Assembly: GCA_023250205.1 (NCBI GenBank)
Contig: JAHFBE010000021.1
Location: 1 to 36,937, forward strand
Length of the DNA: 36,937 nt
From: Candidatus Melainabacteria bacterium
Lineage (GTDB): Bacteria; Cyanobacteriota; Vampirovibrionia; 2-02-FULL-35-15
Direction of reading: 5' to 3'
A program made the position numbers and the translations under genes. The notes below the pieces were generated by a model. It saw only the letters and a program-made list of their open reading frames with translations. It was not told the DNA's origin and made no database searches. Positions 16,763 through 24,875 of the stretch are shown piece after piece; within the stretch, counting starts at the first letter, position 1; each line of letters starts with the position of its first letter.

Positions 16763-17719
16763 ATGGAAAATCTTGAATCTAAACAAACTGTCTATGCTAT
16801 TGTCGGACCTACCTGCACATATAAATCTGGAATTGCTATTGAACTTGCTAAAAAGTATCCTTTTGAAATCATCTCAGCTGATTCAAGACTTATCTATAAA
16901 GAAATGGATATCGGGACTTCAAAACCTTCAAGTAATGAGCTTAATGAAGTGCCGCATCATATGATTAATCTTGCAGAACCACATGAAAATTATTCTGTAG
17001 GATTGTATAAAAAGGAAGCAGAAGAAAAAATAAGTAATATTTTTGCAAGTGGTAAAAAACCTTTACTTGTAGGAGGAACAGGACTTTATTTAAACTCTGT
17101 TTTACTTGGTTTATCAATTCCTGAAGTTAAGCCAGACTTAAGTTTTAGGAGACAATTAAAAGAATTTACTCAAGAAGAATTATATGCAAATCTTAATAAG
17201 CTGGATCCAAAAGCTGCTGAAGTAATTCATAAAAACGACAACTTTCGTACGGTAAGAGCTCTTGAAGTTATATACAAAACTAATAAATTATTTTCAAGGC
17301 TTAAAGCTGTAAAAGAGCTTCCATTTAGGGTCGTATGGATTGGCTTAACTTATAAAGATAGAGAAATTCATACAGAAAAAATAAGACAACGTGCAGAAAT
17401 CTTTTGCAGAAATGGATTTATAGATGAAGTTAAAAACCTGATTGAAAAATACGGTGAGTTGGATTTGTTTAAGAGAACAATAGGATACGGAGAAGTATTG
17501 GAGTATTTAAAAAATAGTTTTGATACAAATAAACTGGTGGAAAAAATTACTCTAAACACTAGGCGTCTTGTGAAAAGACAAACGACTTGGTTTAGATCAA
17601 ACAAACAAATAAACTGGCAATATCTTGATGAACATAGCTATGAAGAAACCTTAAAAAGTGTTTTTAATTTCGTAGAAGAAGGATCTTTTGCAAATACATC
17701 AAGTGTTTCAATATCCTGA
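16763..17719 (+). CDS. miaA: tRNA dimethylallyltransferase MiaA
   Basis: 318 aa. MiaA adds an isopentenyl group to A37 of tRNAs reading UNN codons. Family marks are the N-terminal P-loop region, ISADSRLIYKEMDIGTSKPS, VPHHMINLAEPHENYSVGLY, LVGGTGLYLNSVLLG, RTVRALEVIYKT and a C-terminal RRLVKRQTTWFR. The P-loop is GPTCTYKS (15-22): the Gly before the catalytic Lys is replaced by Tyr (canonical GPTASGKS/T). In the substrate motif the usual DSxQVY Gln is Leu. The last 82 bp overlap the 3' end of tsaD on the other strand. The enzyme is otherwise complete, so it may still work, but the ATP/DMAPP site deserves a check. Confidence 0.9.
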   Translation: MENLESKQTVYAIVGPTCTYKSGIAIELAKKYPFEIISADSRLIYKEMDIGTSKPSSNELNEVPHHMINLAEPHENYSVGLYKKEAEEKISNIFASGKKPLLVGGTGLYLNSVLLGLSIPEVKPDLSFRRQLKEFTQEELYANLNKLDPKAAEVIHKNDNFRTVRALEVIYKTNKLFSRLKAVKELPFRVVWIGLTYKDREIHTEKIRQRAEIFCRNGFIDEVKNLIEKYGELDLFKRTIGYGEVLEYLKNSFDTNKLVEKITLNTRRLVKRQTTWFRSNKQINWQYLDEHSYEETLKSVFNFVEEGSFANTSSVSIS

Positions 17720-18645
17720 TGAATATCTTTTAAAAGATAACCTGCACTTGCAATCATTGCAGCATTATCTGTGCAATATTTTAAACCAGGCATAAAAACA
17801 GGAATATTAGACATTTCTTCAAGTTTTCTTCTAAGAGTCTTATTTGCTGAAACACCGCCTGCTACTACTATTTTTTTTGCGTTTTTATCTTTGGCTGCAG
17901 AAATAATTTTTTTTACAAGTGTATTTGTGACATTTTCCTGAAAGCTTGCAGCAAGATCAGCTTTGTTGTAGTCTTGTGGCAAACTTTGTACAAGTCTTAA
18001 AACAGCAGTTTTTAATCCGCTAAAACTAAAATCATAAGATCTTACTTTTGCTTCTGGAAGTTTGAACGCCTCTGGATTACCATCTTTAGCAAGGATTTCC
18101 AGGTTTGGTCCACCGGGATATGGTAAGCCTAGCAATCTTCCAATTTTATCAAAGGCTTCTCCGCACGCATCATCTAAGGTTGTACCAAAGACCTCATATT
18201 CTGTGTAATTCTTTACATCAATTATTTGGGTATGACCACCACTAGCGAGCAGGCAAATAAATGGTGGTTCTAGTTCTGAATGTAAATAAGTTGAACAAAT
18301 ATGACCAAATAAATGATTTACACCAATAAGTCTTTTATTGAATTTCTTTGCTAATTCCTTTGCGGTTTTAAAACCAACTAACAATGAAATTATAAGTCCA
18401 GGTCCAATTGTTACAGCAATTGCGTCAATTTGTTCTAATGTTAATTTACTGTCAGATAATGTTTTATCAATTAAACCATCGATAACTTCTTCGTGTGCAA
18501 ATTTTGCAATGCTTGGCTTTACTCCACCAAATTCTTTGTGTAGTTCAATTTGTGAAATAGTATTATTAATTAAAACATTTCTTCCGTCTTCAACAATGGC
18601 TATGGAAGTCTCATCACAACTTGTTTCTATACCAAGTATTTTCAT
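17638..18645 (-). CDS. tsaD: tRNA threonylcarbamoyladenosine transferase TsaD
   Basis: 335 aa, normal for bacterial TsaD (Kae1/YgjD), which transfers threonylcarbamoyl to A37 of ANN-decoding tRNAs. Motifs are MKILGIETSCDETS at the N-terminus, GPGLIISLLVG, the metal-binding HLFGH (His111, His115), LLASGGHTQI, TLDDACGEAFDK, PYPGGP and VAGGVSANKTLR, with CTDNAAMIA near the end. It overlaps miaA by 82 bp. Its partners tsaB, tsaC and tsaE are not here. Confidence 0.95.
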   Translation of the reverse strand: MKILGIETSCDETSIAIVEDGRNVLINNTISQIELHKEFGGVKPSIAKFAHEEVIDGLIDKTLSDSKLTLEQIDAIAVTIGPGLIISLLVGFKTAKELAKKFNKRLIGVNHLFGHICSTYLHSELEPPFICLLASGGHTQIIDVKNYTEYEVFGTTLDDACGEAFDKIGRLLGLPYPGGPNLEILAKDGNPEAFKLPEAKVRSYDFSFSGLKTAVLRLVQSLPQDYNKADLAASFQENVTNTLVKKIISAAKDKNAKKIVVAGGVSANKTLRRKLEEMSNIPVFMPGLKYCTDNAAMIASAGYLLKDIHQDIETLDVFAKDPSSTKLKTLFKVSS

Positions 18646-18673
18646 TCTTTAAAGATATCATTAAAATTATATT

Positions 18674-19864
18674 TTAAGCAAAAGCTTTTTCAGGGCTTAG
18701 AGGGTCAAATTTTAAATAATTTGTATACATGTTATACAGTGCTTGAAGTGCCGGTGGACCATCTTTGAGAGCAGCAGGATTATCAACAAATGTCTCTCCA
18801 AGTGTAGTAGCAATAAATTCTTGAATATCAGTTTGAGCATATTCTTCTACATTATCACCATTAGTTTTTATTTCATTTAAAGCAGCTTCAATTATTTGTT
18901 TATCTTCTTCAGTCATTCCAGGCAGCAAGCCATCGGCTGTATGTCTTTCCTCTTCTTTTGTTGAAAGGTCTAAATTATCAATGGTGAATGGGTCAGAATC
19001 GTTTGAAGTCTCTGTTGCGGAAAAGCCACCTAGGCTTATTTCTGAATTATTTGAAGTTGAGTTGTCAGAATCTTCTTCTGAAACAGTTGAAGTATTGCCG
19101 GAGTTTTCTTCTGATAAAAGAATTGAATCAACAGCGTGAGTAAATTCATGCCCTACAATGTTTAATTGTTCTACGTTATTGTTCTTATCTTTGAGGTTCA
19201 TGAGTCCCATTATTTCTGAGGCTCCATCTATAAGCATATAGTTGCTAGTTGATGAGTATAATCCTACAGCTCCACTGTCTTTTTTTCGACTTAGAGCAAC
19301 CAGTGAAAACCCTTCAGGTCTATTTAATACTTTGTCTATTAGATCTTCTCTGTTATGATAAAGTTCTACGATTGATCCTGCAATTAAATTACCAAGAAAC
19401 CTATCCATGGGCTTCATTCTTTCTAGGTTAAACATAGTTGTATCTTTATCAAATTCTTCATCTGAAATTTGGAACCTTGCTTTAGCTAAAATCTTATGAA
19501 CTAAGTTATCATATTGTTTTGTCTTTTCAGGGTCGTTAGAAATCGCATTTCTATAGGGCAGGTATTTGTTTAAAATATTCATATCAGGTGTTTCCATCTG
19601 ATTGAAATTGTTCCTATCTTCCTTAAATTCGGTTATTCGTTTAGGTAAGTCGCCAAGATCTGGCATAGAATAGTCCTGTTCTGGTTCTTCTAAATTTGTG
19701 TTTGAATTAACATCACTTTCACAGCATGAATCACAGACACAACCACAATTGTGTGAATCCTCTGTCTTCAAGTAATTTTTTAATAAATGTTCTGGTGAAA
19801 GTAAATTCGGATCACTTTTACTCTTTTGTAATAATTGGTTTATTGCAGATATTTCTTTGTGCAT
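18674..19864 (-). CDS. MtfA-like (M90-type) zinc metallopeptidase with Cys-rich N-terminus
   Basis: 396 aa. IVGHEFTHAVDS (HExxH at 239-243) and, about 105 residues later, EEYAQTDIQEFIATTLGETF (third zinc ligand candidate Glu349) followed by NPAALKDGPPALQALYNMY match the pattern of MtfA/M90 peptidases. In those, HEFAH is followed by YA..-x-EFFA and a P-x-LY-x-L tail. An acidic Ser/Asn/Glu/Thr-rich insert (about 251-340) separates the ligands, longer than in MtfA. The N-terminus has a five-Cys cluster CGCVCDSCC (40-48) and no signal peptide or membrane helix. E. coli MtfA regulates glucose uptake by binding the repressor Mlc; nothing here shows a similar partner. It is transcribed toward tsaD with a 28-bp gap. 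Confidence 0.65.
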   Translation of the reverse strand: MHKEISAINQLLQKSKSDPNLLSPEHLLKNYLKTEDSHNCGCVCDSCCESDVNSNTNLEEPEQDYSMPDLGDLPKRITEFKEDRNNFNQMETPDMNILNKYLPYRNAISNDPEKTKQYDNLVHKILAKARFQISDEEFDKDTTMFNLERMKPMDRFLGNLIAGSIVELYHNREDLIDKVLNRPEGFSLVALSRKKDSGAVGLYSSTSNYMLIDGASEIMGLMNLKDKNNNVEQLNIVGHEFTHAVDSILLSEENSGNTSTVSEEDSDNSTSNNSEISLGGFSATETSNDSDPFTIDNLDLSTKEEERHTADGLLPGMTEEDKQIIEAALNEIKTNGDNVEEYAQTDIQEFIATTLGETFVDNPAALKDGPPALQALYNMYTNYLKFDPLSPEKAFA

Positions 19865-19959
19865 AAAATTTCTTCCTAAAGAACAGTTAAGGAATTATAT
19901 ATATTGCTAATTAAAGTAAGGTTAACTCTTTTTTTACGAAGATTCGTCTAATTACAGGC

Positions 19960-19965
19960 TATAAT
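19960..19965 (+). promoter_or_regulatory. candidate -10 element directly before trmD
   Basis: TATAAT ends 12 bp before the trmD ATG, so transcription would start only about 5-8 nt ahead of the start codon. There is no Shine-Dalgarno in that space and no clear -35. Confidence 0.35.
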
Positions 19966-19977
19966 TTAATAGTTTTT

Positions 19978-20649
19978 ATGATGAAATTTGATGTTATCAC
20001 TCTATTTCCAGACTTTATAAAAAGCTATTCCCAGTTTGGGATTATTGGAAGAGCTTATAAAGAAGAAAAAATTCAAATTGATACTGTTGATTTAAGGCAT
20101 TTTGGTCTTGGTAAACACAGGCAAGTTGATGATTTGCCTTATGGTGGTGGTGTTGGTTTAGTCTTTATGATTGAACCACTTTTTAATGCTTTAAACAGCA
20201 TCCCTAAAAAAAGTAAATCAAAAGTTTTAGTTACCTCAGCTAGTGGGGAAAAATGGGATCAACGCTTTGCTAAAAAATTAAAAGATGAAGAGCAAATAAT
20301 TATAATATGTGGCCGTTATGAGGGCTATGACGAGAGAATTACAAATATCGCGGATTATGAAGTTTGCCTTGGAGATTTTATTTTAACTGGTGGTGAGCTT
20401 TGTGCACTTTCAGTAATTGATTCTGTGTCAAGATTAGTCCCTGGTGTTCTAAGAAAAGAAGAGACATTAGAAGAAGAGTCATTTAACAATGGATTACTTG
20501 AATACCCTCAATATACAAGACCAAGTGAATTTAATGGCTGGAAAGTTCCTGATGTTTTGTTAAGCGGACATCATGCTGAGATTAAAAAATGGCGAGAAGA
20601 ACAAGCAGAAAGTAAAACCAGGAGAAATCGACCTGATTTAATTGATTGA
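19978..20649 (+). CDS. trmD: tRNA (guanine-N1-)-methyltransferase TrmD
   Basis: 223 aa. TrmD methylates G37 of tRNAs with G36 using SAM through a trefoil knot. Motifs are FDVITLFPDFI at the N-terminus, VDDLPYGGGVG, IIICGRYEGYDERI, LGDFILTGGELCALSVIDSVSRLVPGVL and a C-terminal YTRPSEFNGWKVPDVLLSGHHAEI. The start is ATG 19978, with a second in-frame ATG at 19981; neither has a ribosome-binding site. It leads directly into uppP. With miaA and tsaD it is the third position-37 modifier in 4 kb. Confidence 0.95.
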   Translation: MMKFDVITLFPDFIKSYSQFGIIGRAYKEEKIQIDTVDLRHFGLGKHRQVDDLPYGGGVGLVFMIEPLFNALNSIPKKSKSKVLVTSASGEKWDQRFAKKLKDEEQIIIICGRYEGYDERITNIADYEVCLGDFILTGGELCALSVIDSVSRLVPGVLRKEETLEEESFNNGLLEYPQYTRPSEFNGWKVPDVLLSGHHAEIKKWREEQAESKTRRNRPDLID

Positions 20650-20650
20650 A

Positions 20651-21499
20651 ATGGATTCACTACTCAAATCAATAATTTTAGGGATTATTCAGGGGCTTAC
20701 TGAATTCTTACCAATTAGTAGCACTGCTCATTTAAGAGTAGTTCCTGCTTTTCTTCACTGGGCTGATCCGGGAACAGCATTTTCAGCAGTAATTCAGTTA
20801 GGGACGATGCTTGCCGTTATTATTTACTTTTGGAAAGATTTAAGTAAAATATATGGAGCATTGTTTAGTGATCTAATTTCATGGAAAAAGAAAAAACCAC
20901 TTTTAAATTCCCAAGAATCAAAAACAGCATTCTGGATTTTAATTGGTACTGTGCCAATATGTGTTTTTGGTTTGTTGTTTAAAGAGCAGATAGAAGTTGG
21001 AATGGTAAGAGATTTAAATATAATTTCTTTCTATCTAATCTTTTTTGGCATATTACTTTTTTTTAGTGAAGTTGTTGCAAAGCAGTCAAGAAATATAAAT
21101 AAAATAAATGCTCTTGATGTGATTTTATTTGGCTTGGCTCAGTCATTTGCTCTAATTCCCGGAGTTTCTCGTTCAGGAGTGACTATCTTTGCAGGTTTAC
21201 TCTTGGGATTTAAAAGAGAAGATGCCGCAAGATTTTCTTTTTTATTAAGTGTACCAGCGGTATTTGCAAGTGGGTTATTAGAATTAAATACATTAGTTCA
21301 TACCGTAAGAGTAAGTGGTGAAAATATAATGTGGTTAGAGTTGCTTGTGGGTGTAGTTGTTGCCTTTATTTCAGGCTATTTTTCTATACATTTTCTTCTA
21401 AAGTATTTGCAGACAAATAAGACAAATATATTTGTCTTTTATCGTATAATTCTTGGGGCTTTGGTTATTTATCTTAATTTTAAAGGAATAATTCATTAA
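20651..21499 (+). CDS. uppP: undecaprenyl-diphosphatase UppP (BacA)
   Basis: 282 aa from ATG 20651. It is an integral membrane phosphatase that recycles undecaprenyl pyrophosphate to the monophosphate carrier at the outer face of the inner membrane. Signature motifs are GIIQGLTEFLPISSTAHL at the N-terminus and PGVSRSGVTI (about 170-180), in a hydrophobic protein of about eight helices. An in-frame TTG at 20642 would overlap trmD by 8 bp, but the ATG gives the standard MDSLLKSIILG start. It works with uppS and the glycosyltransferases of the window on the same lipid carrier. Confidence 0.94.
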   Translation: MDSLLKSIILGIIQGLTEFLPISSTAHLRVVPAFLHWADPGTAFSAVIQLGTMLAVIIYFWKDLSKIYGALFSDLISWKKKKPLLNSQESKTAFWILIGTVPICVFGLLFKEQIEVGMVRDLNIISFYLIFFGILLFFSEVVAKQSRNINKINALDVILFGLAQSFALIPGVSRSGVTIFAGLLLGFKREDAARFSFLLSVPAVFASGLLELNTLVHTVRVSGENIMWLELLVGVVVAFISGYFSIHFLLKYLQTNKTNIFVFYRIILGALVIYLNFKGIIH

Positions 21500-21512
21500 T
21501 TTTTCTTTGTCA

Positions 21513-21541
21513 TTGACAAGTTTGTTGTATCATATTTATTA
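21513..21541 (+). promoter_or_regulatory. candidate promoter of frr
   Basis: A consensus -35 TTGACA (21513-21518) is followed after 17 bp by TTATTA (21536-21541), a weak -10. It lies in the 57-bp gap after uppP. A strong GGAGGA (21545-21550) precedes the frr ATG by 6 nt. Confidence 0.4.
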
Positions 21542-21556
21542 TTTGGAGGATATAAA

Positions 21557-22117
21557 ATGCAAGCAGCTGATGTTTTAAAAAGTTTAGAAGAACACATGAA
21601 AAAGACAGTAGGTCTTATACAAAAAGAACTACAAGGAATTAGAACTGGAAGAGCAAACCCAGCCCTGCTTGACAGAGTAATGGTTGATTATTATGGTACT
21701 CCAACACCACTAAAGCAGGTAGCAAATATTTCTACACCAGATGGAAAGTGCTTGGTAGTTCAGCCCTACGATAAAAGTGCTTTAAAAGATATTGAATCTG
21801 CAATAAATAAAGCAGATACTGGAATGACACCAAACAATGACGGTAGTGTTATAAGAATTGTAATTCCCATATTAACTGAAGAAAGAAGAAAATCACTTGT
21901 AAAAGATATTAAAAAAATAGCAGAAGATGGAAAAGTTGCCCTTAGGAATTCAAGACGAGATGCACTAGAATCTGTAAAAAAACTTGAAAAAGATAAAACT
22001 ATATCTGAAGATCAATCTAAAAAAGAACAAGAGCATATTCAAAAACTTACAGATAAATACTCCAAGGAAATAGATGATTTAAGTGTTACTAAAGAAAAAG
22101 AAGTGATGACTGTTTAG
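21557..22117 (+). CDS. frr: ribosome recycling factor
   Basis: 186 aa, exactly the family size. RRF with EF-G splits post-termination ribosomes. Motifs are LQGIRTGRANPALLDRVMVDYYGTPTPLKQVA, PYDKSALKDIESAI, IRIVIPILTEERRKSLVK, then RNSRRDALESVKKLEKD and the long terminal helix. It has one of the few strong ribosome-binding sites in this window. It is convergent with gcvT, sharing the TTAG stop tetranucleotide. Confidence 0.97.
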   Translation: MQAADVLKSLEEHMKKTVGLIQKELQGIRTGRANPALLDRVMVDYYGTPTPLKQVANISTPDGKCLVVQPYDKSALKDIESAINKADTGMTPNNDGSVIRIVIPILTEERRKSLVKDIKKIAEDGKVALRNSRRDALESVKKLEKDKTISEDQSKKEQEHIQKLTDKYSKEIDDLSVTKEKEVMTV

Positions 22118-23202
22118 GCTCTTTTATAAAACGGTCTTTTTGCCACAGTTGCTGAGATCATTTTTTCTCTTATATTAACAAATAATTCTGTTCCAACCTC
22201 ACTAAATGCTGGTGGTATAAATGCAGTTGCTATAGGGTAGCCTACTGTAATACCTTGTGAGCCACTTACAACAAATCCAATTTCATTGTTGTCCTTTGAA
22301 ATCACTTTGTAACCTTGTCTTGCAATTAATTTGTCATTGATTTTTAGACATACCATTTTTTGTTTTAAGCCTTCACTTTTTTGTTTTAATAATGCTTGTT
22401 TTCCTATAAAATCACATTCTTTATCTAATTTTGTACTCCAACCAAGACCAGCTTCAAGAGGTGAAATATCATCAGTTAATTCATGTCCATATAAAGGATA
22501 GGCAGATTCTAACCTTAAAGTGTCTCTTGCTCCTAATCCGCAGGGTTTTACACCAAGTTCTAGTAATTTATTCCAAATATTAACAGCTTCATCTGGAGTA
22601 TCAATAAAAATTTCAAATCCATCTTCACCAGTGTATCCGGTCCTTGCAACCCAGGTTTTATTATATTTTTTGATTTGGAAGTACTTGTGGGTGTTTAAGT
22701 TTTCAGTAGATATATTCAAAACTTTTCCAAGGATACTTTGACTCTCTGGTCCTTGTAATGCCAGTAAAGAGAATTTATCTGATACATTTTGCAATCTAAT
22801 ATCAAAAGAGTTTTTGTGATTAGTAAACCAATTCCAGTCTTTTTCGATATTTGAGGCATTAACTACGACAAGGAAATCTGTTTCAAGTCTGTAAATAATT
22901 AAGTCATCTACAGTACCACCTTTTTCATTACATATTTGGGTGTAAAGTCCTGTGCCAGGCTCTTCAATTTTTGTTATATTATTTGGAACAAGATAATTTA
23001 AATAGTTTAGTGTGTCTTTTCCGGATACAAGGAATTCCCCCATATGAGAAACATCAAATACCCCTGACTTTTTTCTTACAACATTATGCTCCGCTATAAT
23101 TCCTTCATACTGGACGGGCATTTCAAATCCTGCAAACTCAACTAATTTTCCACCACATTTCTTATGCTCTTCGAATAGAGGAGTCTTTCTTAGGGTTATC
23201 AC
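22114..23202 (-). CDS. gcvT: glycine cleavage system T protein (aminomethyltransferase)
   Basis: 362 aa. GcvT moves the methylene group from the H-protein aminomethyl arm to tetrahydrofolate. Motifs are FAGFEMPVQYEGIIAEHN, SGVFDVSHMGEF, TGEDGFEIF, CGLGARDTLRLE and the C-terminal VAKRPFYKRA. The start is GTG 23202, with AGGAG on the minus strand (23213-23217) at a spacing of 10 nt. gcvH and gcvP are not in the window. The next minus-strand gene is thiO, another enzyme of glycine, so the two may form a glycine-use pair despite the small plus-strand gene between them. Confidence 0.95.
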   Translation of the reverse strand: MITLRKTPLFEEHKKCGGKLVEFAGFEMPVQYEGIIAEHNVVRKKSGVFDVSHMGEFLVSGKDTLNYLNYLVPNNITKIEEPGTGLYTQICNEKGGTVDDLIIYRLETDFLVVVNASNIEKDWNWFTNHKNSFDIRLQNVSDKFSLLALQGPESQSILGKVLNISTENLNTHKYFQIKKYNKTWVARTGYTGEDGFEIFIDTPDEAVNIWNKLLELGVKPCGLGARDTLRLESAYPLYGHELTDDISPLEAGLGWSTKLDKECDFIGKQALLKQKSEGLKQKMVCLKINDKLIARQGYKVISKDNNEIGFVVSGSQGITVGYPIATAFIPPAFSEVGTELFVNIREKMISATVAKRPFYKRA

Positions 23203-23250
23203 TTATAGTCATCTCCTATTTTATTTTTTATACGTTGTTTGACCGATTAA

Positions 23251-23267
23251 GAGGACTTTTAATCCTC
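23251..23267 (+). repeat. small hairpin over the leader of the 95-aa gene
   Basis: GAGGA (23251-23255) and TCCTC (23263-23267) can pair, and this would bury the only Shine-Dalgarno-like sequence ahead of the ATG at 23270. A translation-control role is possible but unproven. Confidence 0.3.
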
Positions 23268-23269
23268 CG

Positions 23270-23557
23270 ATGATTATAACGTATATGGTATATGAAGCTG
23301 TAAAAAGTAGAATTGAAGAAGAAACAATAAGAGTAGATTATTGTAATAATGATTTAATTGATAAAGATGTAATCGAAGGTGAATACTTCGGACTTCCTAT
23401 TCATAAGAGAAATTATCCAAGTTGCTATCAATATAACGTTATAGTAATGCTTGCAAAAAGACTTATAAAAGAAGATAGAGAAAGAACTGATAGATTATCA
23501 AACAGAATGCATCTGGATAGAAAAATCACAGAAAGAATCTTTAGCCTTGAGGAATAA
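23270..23557 (+). CDS. small hypothetical protein, 95 aa
   Basis: A charged, soluble protein (YEAVKSRIEEETIRVDYCNN, YFGLPIHKRNYPSCYQYNV, LAKRLIKEDRERTDRL). It has no recognised domain, signal peptide or membrane helix. The alternation of acidic and basic residues and clean codon use make a real gene likely. A second in-frame ATG lies at 23285. It is squeezed between gcvT (divergent, 67 bp) and thiO (convergent, 17-bp overlap). Function unknown. Confidence 0.55.
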   Translation: MIITYMVYEAVKSRIEEETIRVDYCNNDLIDKDVIEGEYFGLPIHKRNYPSCYQYNVIVMLAKRLIKEDRERTDRLSNRMHLDRKITERIFSLEE

Positions 23558-24767
23558 GTACAGTCTTTGATTTTTCTTTAGATTGAATTTTGAACAAGCG
23601 CTCAAATTGAAAATGTTTAAGCATAGGATCTTCATAGTTATCCAAAATCAGTTCTTTTAGAAGCTTACCTGATTGTGGTCCCATTAGAATTCCATTTCTA
23701 TAGTGTCCAAGTGAACAATAGAGATTTTTTACACCGGGTATTTTTCCTATTATTGGTAATTTGTCCTTTGTTTGTGGACGTAATCCAGCCCAATAATTAT
23801 TGATTGAATATTCTTTGCTGGATGGAACTAGAGTCTTAAATAAGTTTGTTAAAGATGATATACCAGAAACAGTATTTAAAAAGGGACTTTTGATCTTTTC
23901 AAGATCGATTTCTTCACTTGTGCTGCCAATTAAAATAGAATCATTTTCAAACTGATTTGTCGCTGGTCTTGGAACCAGATATCCTTCTGAGCAGAAAATA
24001 ATTTTTTGCAGTAGAGGATTGTCATCGCAAACCTCTACACGAATAATTTCACCTTTAATTGCTTTTATTAGGGGCTGTTCAATATTACAAACATCTTTTA
24101 AAAGTGAATTTGCCCAAACCCCATTACAGAGAACAACTTTTTTTGCTGATACAGTCTGTCCATTATCTAAGACAACATTTTCAATTAAATCATTTCTAAG
24201 ATCTAATTTTTTAACAGTTGTATTTAAATATTCAACACTATTCTCTGTGCAATATAAATAAACCGCCTTTAAAAATTTTGGATTATTAATATAGCTTTCA
24301 GACGGATAATGATAGGCTCCAATTAGATCCTTAGTTATCAGTGGCTCATGCTTTATAATATCTGCTTTATTTAAGAATGAAGCTTTTGGTTCAATAGTTC
24401 TTAAATCTTTTATTTCAGTTTCTTTTTGCGCAAATTCAAGATTTGAAAAAATTAAGTATAAAGATCCTGCTTGTCTGTAGCCAAGATCAATGTTTTTTAT
24501 TGATGTACCTGAATTAATTGTTTCCAGGAATTTAGGGAAATATTCAAATGATTTAAAGCAAAATTCTTTTAATGCAGGATTTTCCAATTCATTTAGTTGA
24601 AATGGTGTTAGAAGACCAGCAGCAGCTTCTGAAGCCGGCATTCCTGAATTAGTAGAATTAATAACGCAGATCCTAAGTTTTTTATTTTTCTCGCTGGCCA
24701 AGTGGGCTGCAAGAGAGCTGCCGACAATACCACCACCAATAATTATTACGTCGTAATTTTGAGTCAT
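23541..24767 (-). CDS. thiO: FAD-dependent glycine/D-amino acid oxidase, ThiO-like
   Basis: 408 aa. An N-terminal FAD dinucleotide-binding fold is seen in YDVIIIGGGIVGSSLAAHLA (6-25), then EAAAGLLTPFQ (the ThiO-type substrate-side motif). VVLCNGVWANSLL follows, and near the C-terminus come YWAGLRPQTKDKLPIIGKIP and LYCSLGHYRNGILMGPQSG, the closing FAD-binding signature of ThiO. ThiO oxidises glycine to the imine used for the thiazole of thiamine. It is somewhat longer than the Bacillus enzyme (about 370 aa). No thiG or thiS is nearby, so a general D-amino acid oxidase is possible. Confidence 0.85.
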   Translation of the reverse strand: MTQNYDVIIIGGGIVGSSLAAHLASEKNKKLRICVINSTNSGMPASEAAAGLLTPFQLNELENPALKEFCFKSFEYFPKFLETINSGTSIKNIDLGYRQAGSLYLIFSNLEFAQKETEIKDLRTIEPKASFLNKADIIKHEPLITKDLIGAYHYPSESYINNPKFLKAVYLYCTENSVEYLNTTVKKLDLRNDLIENVVLDNGQTVSAKKVVLCNGVWANSLLKDVCNIEQPLIKAIKGEIIRVEVCDDNPLLQKIIFCSEGYLVPRPATNQFENDSILIGSTSEEIDLEKIKSPFLNTVSGISSLTNLFKTLVPSSKEYSINNYWAGLRPQTKDKLPIIGKIPGVKNLYCSLGHYRNGILMGPQSGKLLKELILDNYEDPMLKHFQFERLFKIQSKEKSKTVLIPQG

Positions 24768-24838
24768 GTGGTAATTATTGCTTAAAGTAGAGGCTATAGC
24801 AATACCTCTTATAGCTATGTCCTTACAGGTTTGTAATG

Positions 24839-24844
24839 TATAAT
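24839..24844 (+). promoter_or_regulatory. candidate -10 element of nrdR
   Basis: TATAAT lies 31 bp upstream of the nrdR ATG, with AAAGGAAA between them as a fair ribosome-binding site. No NrdR-box pair was recognised. Confidence 0.35.
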
Positions 24845-24875
24845 TGATACATTAAATTAAAGGAAATTATCTCTC

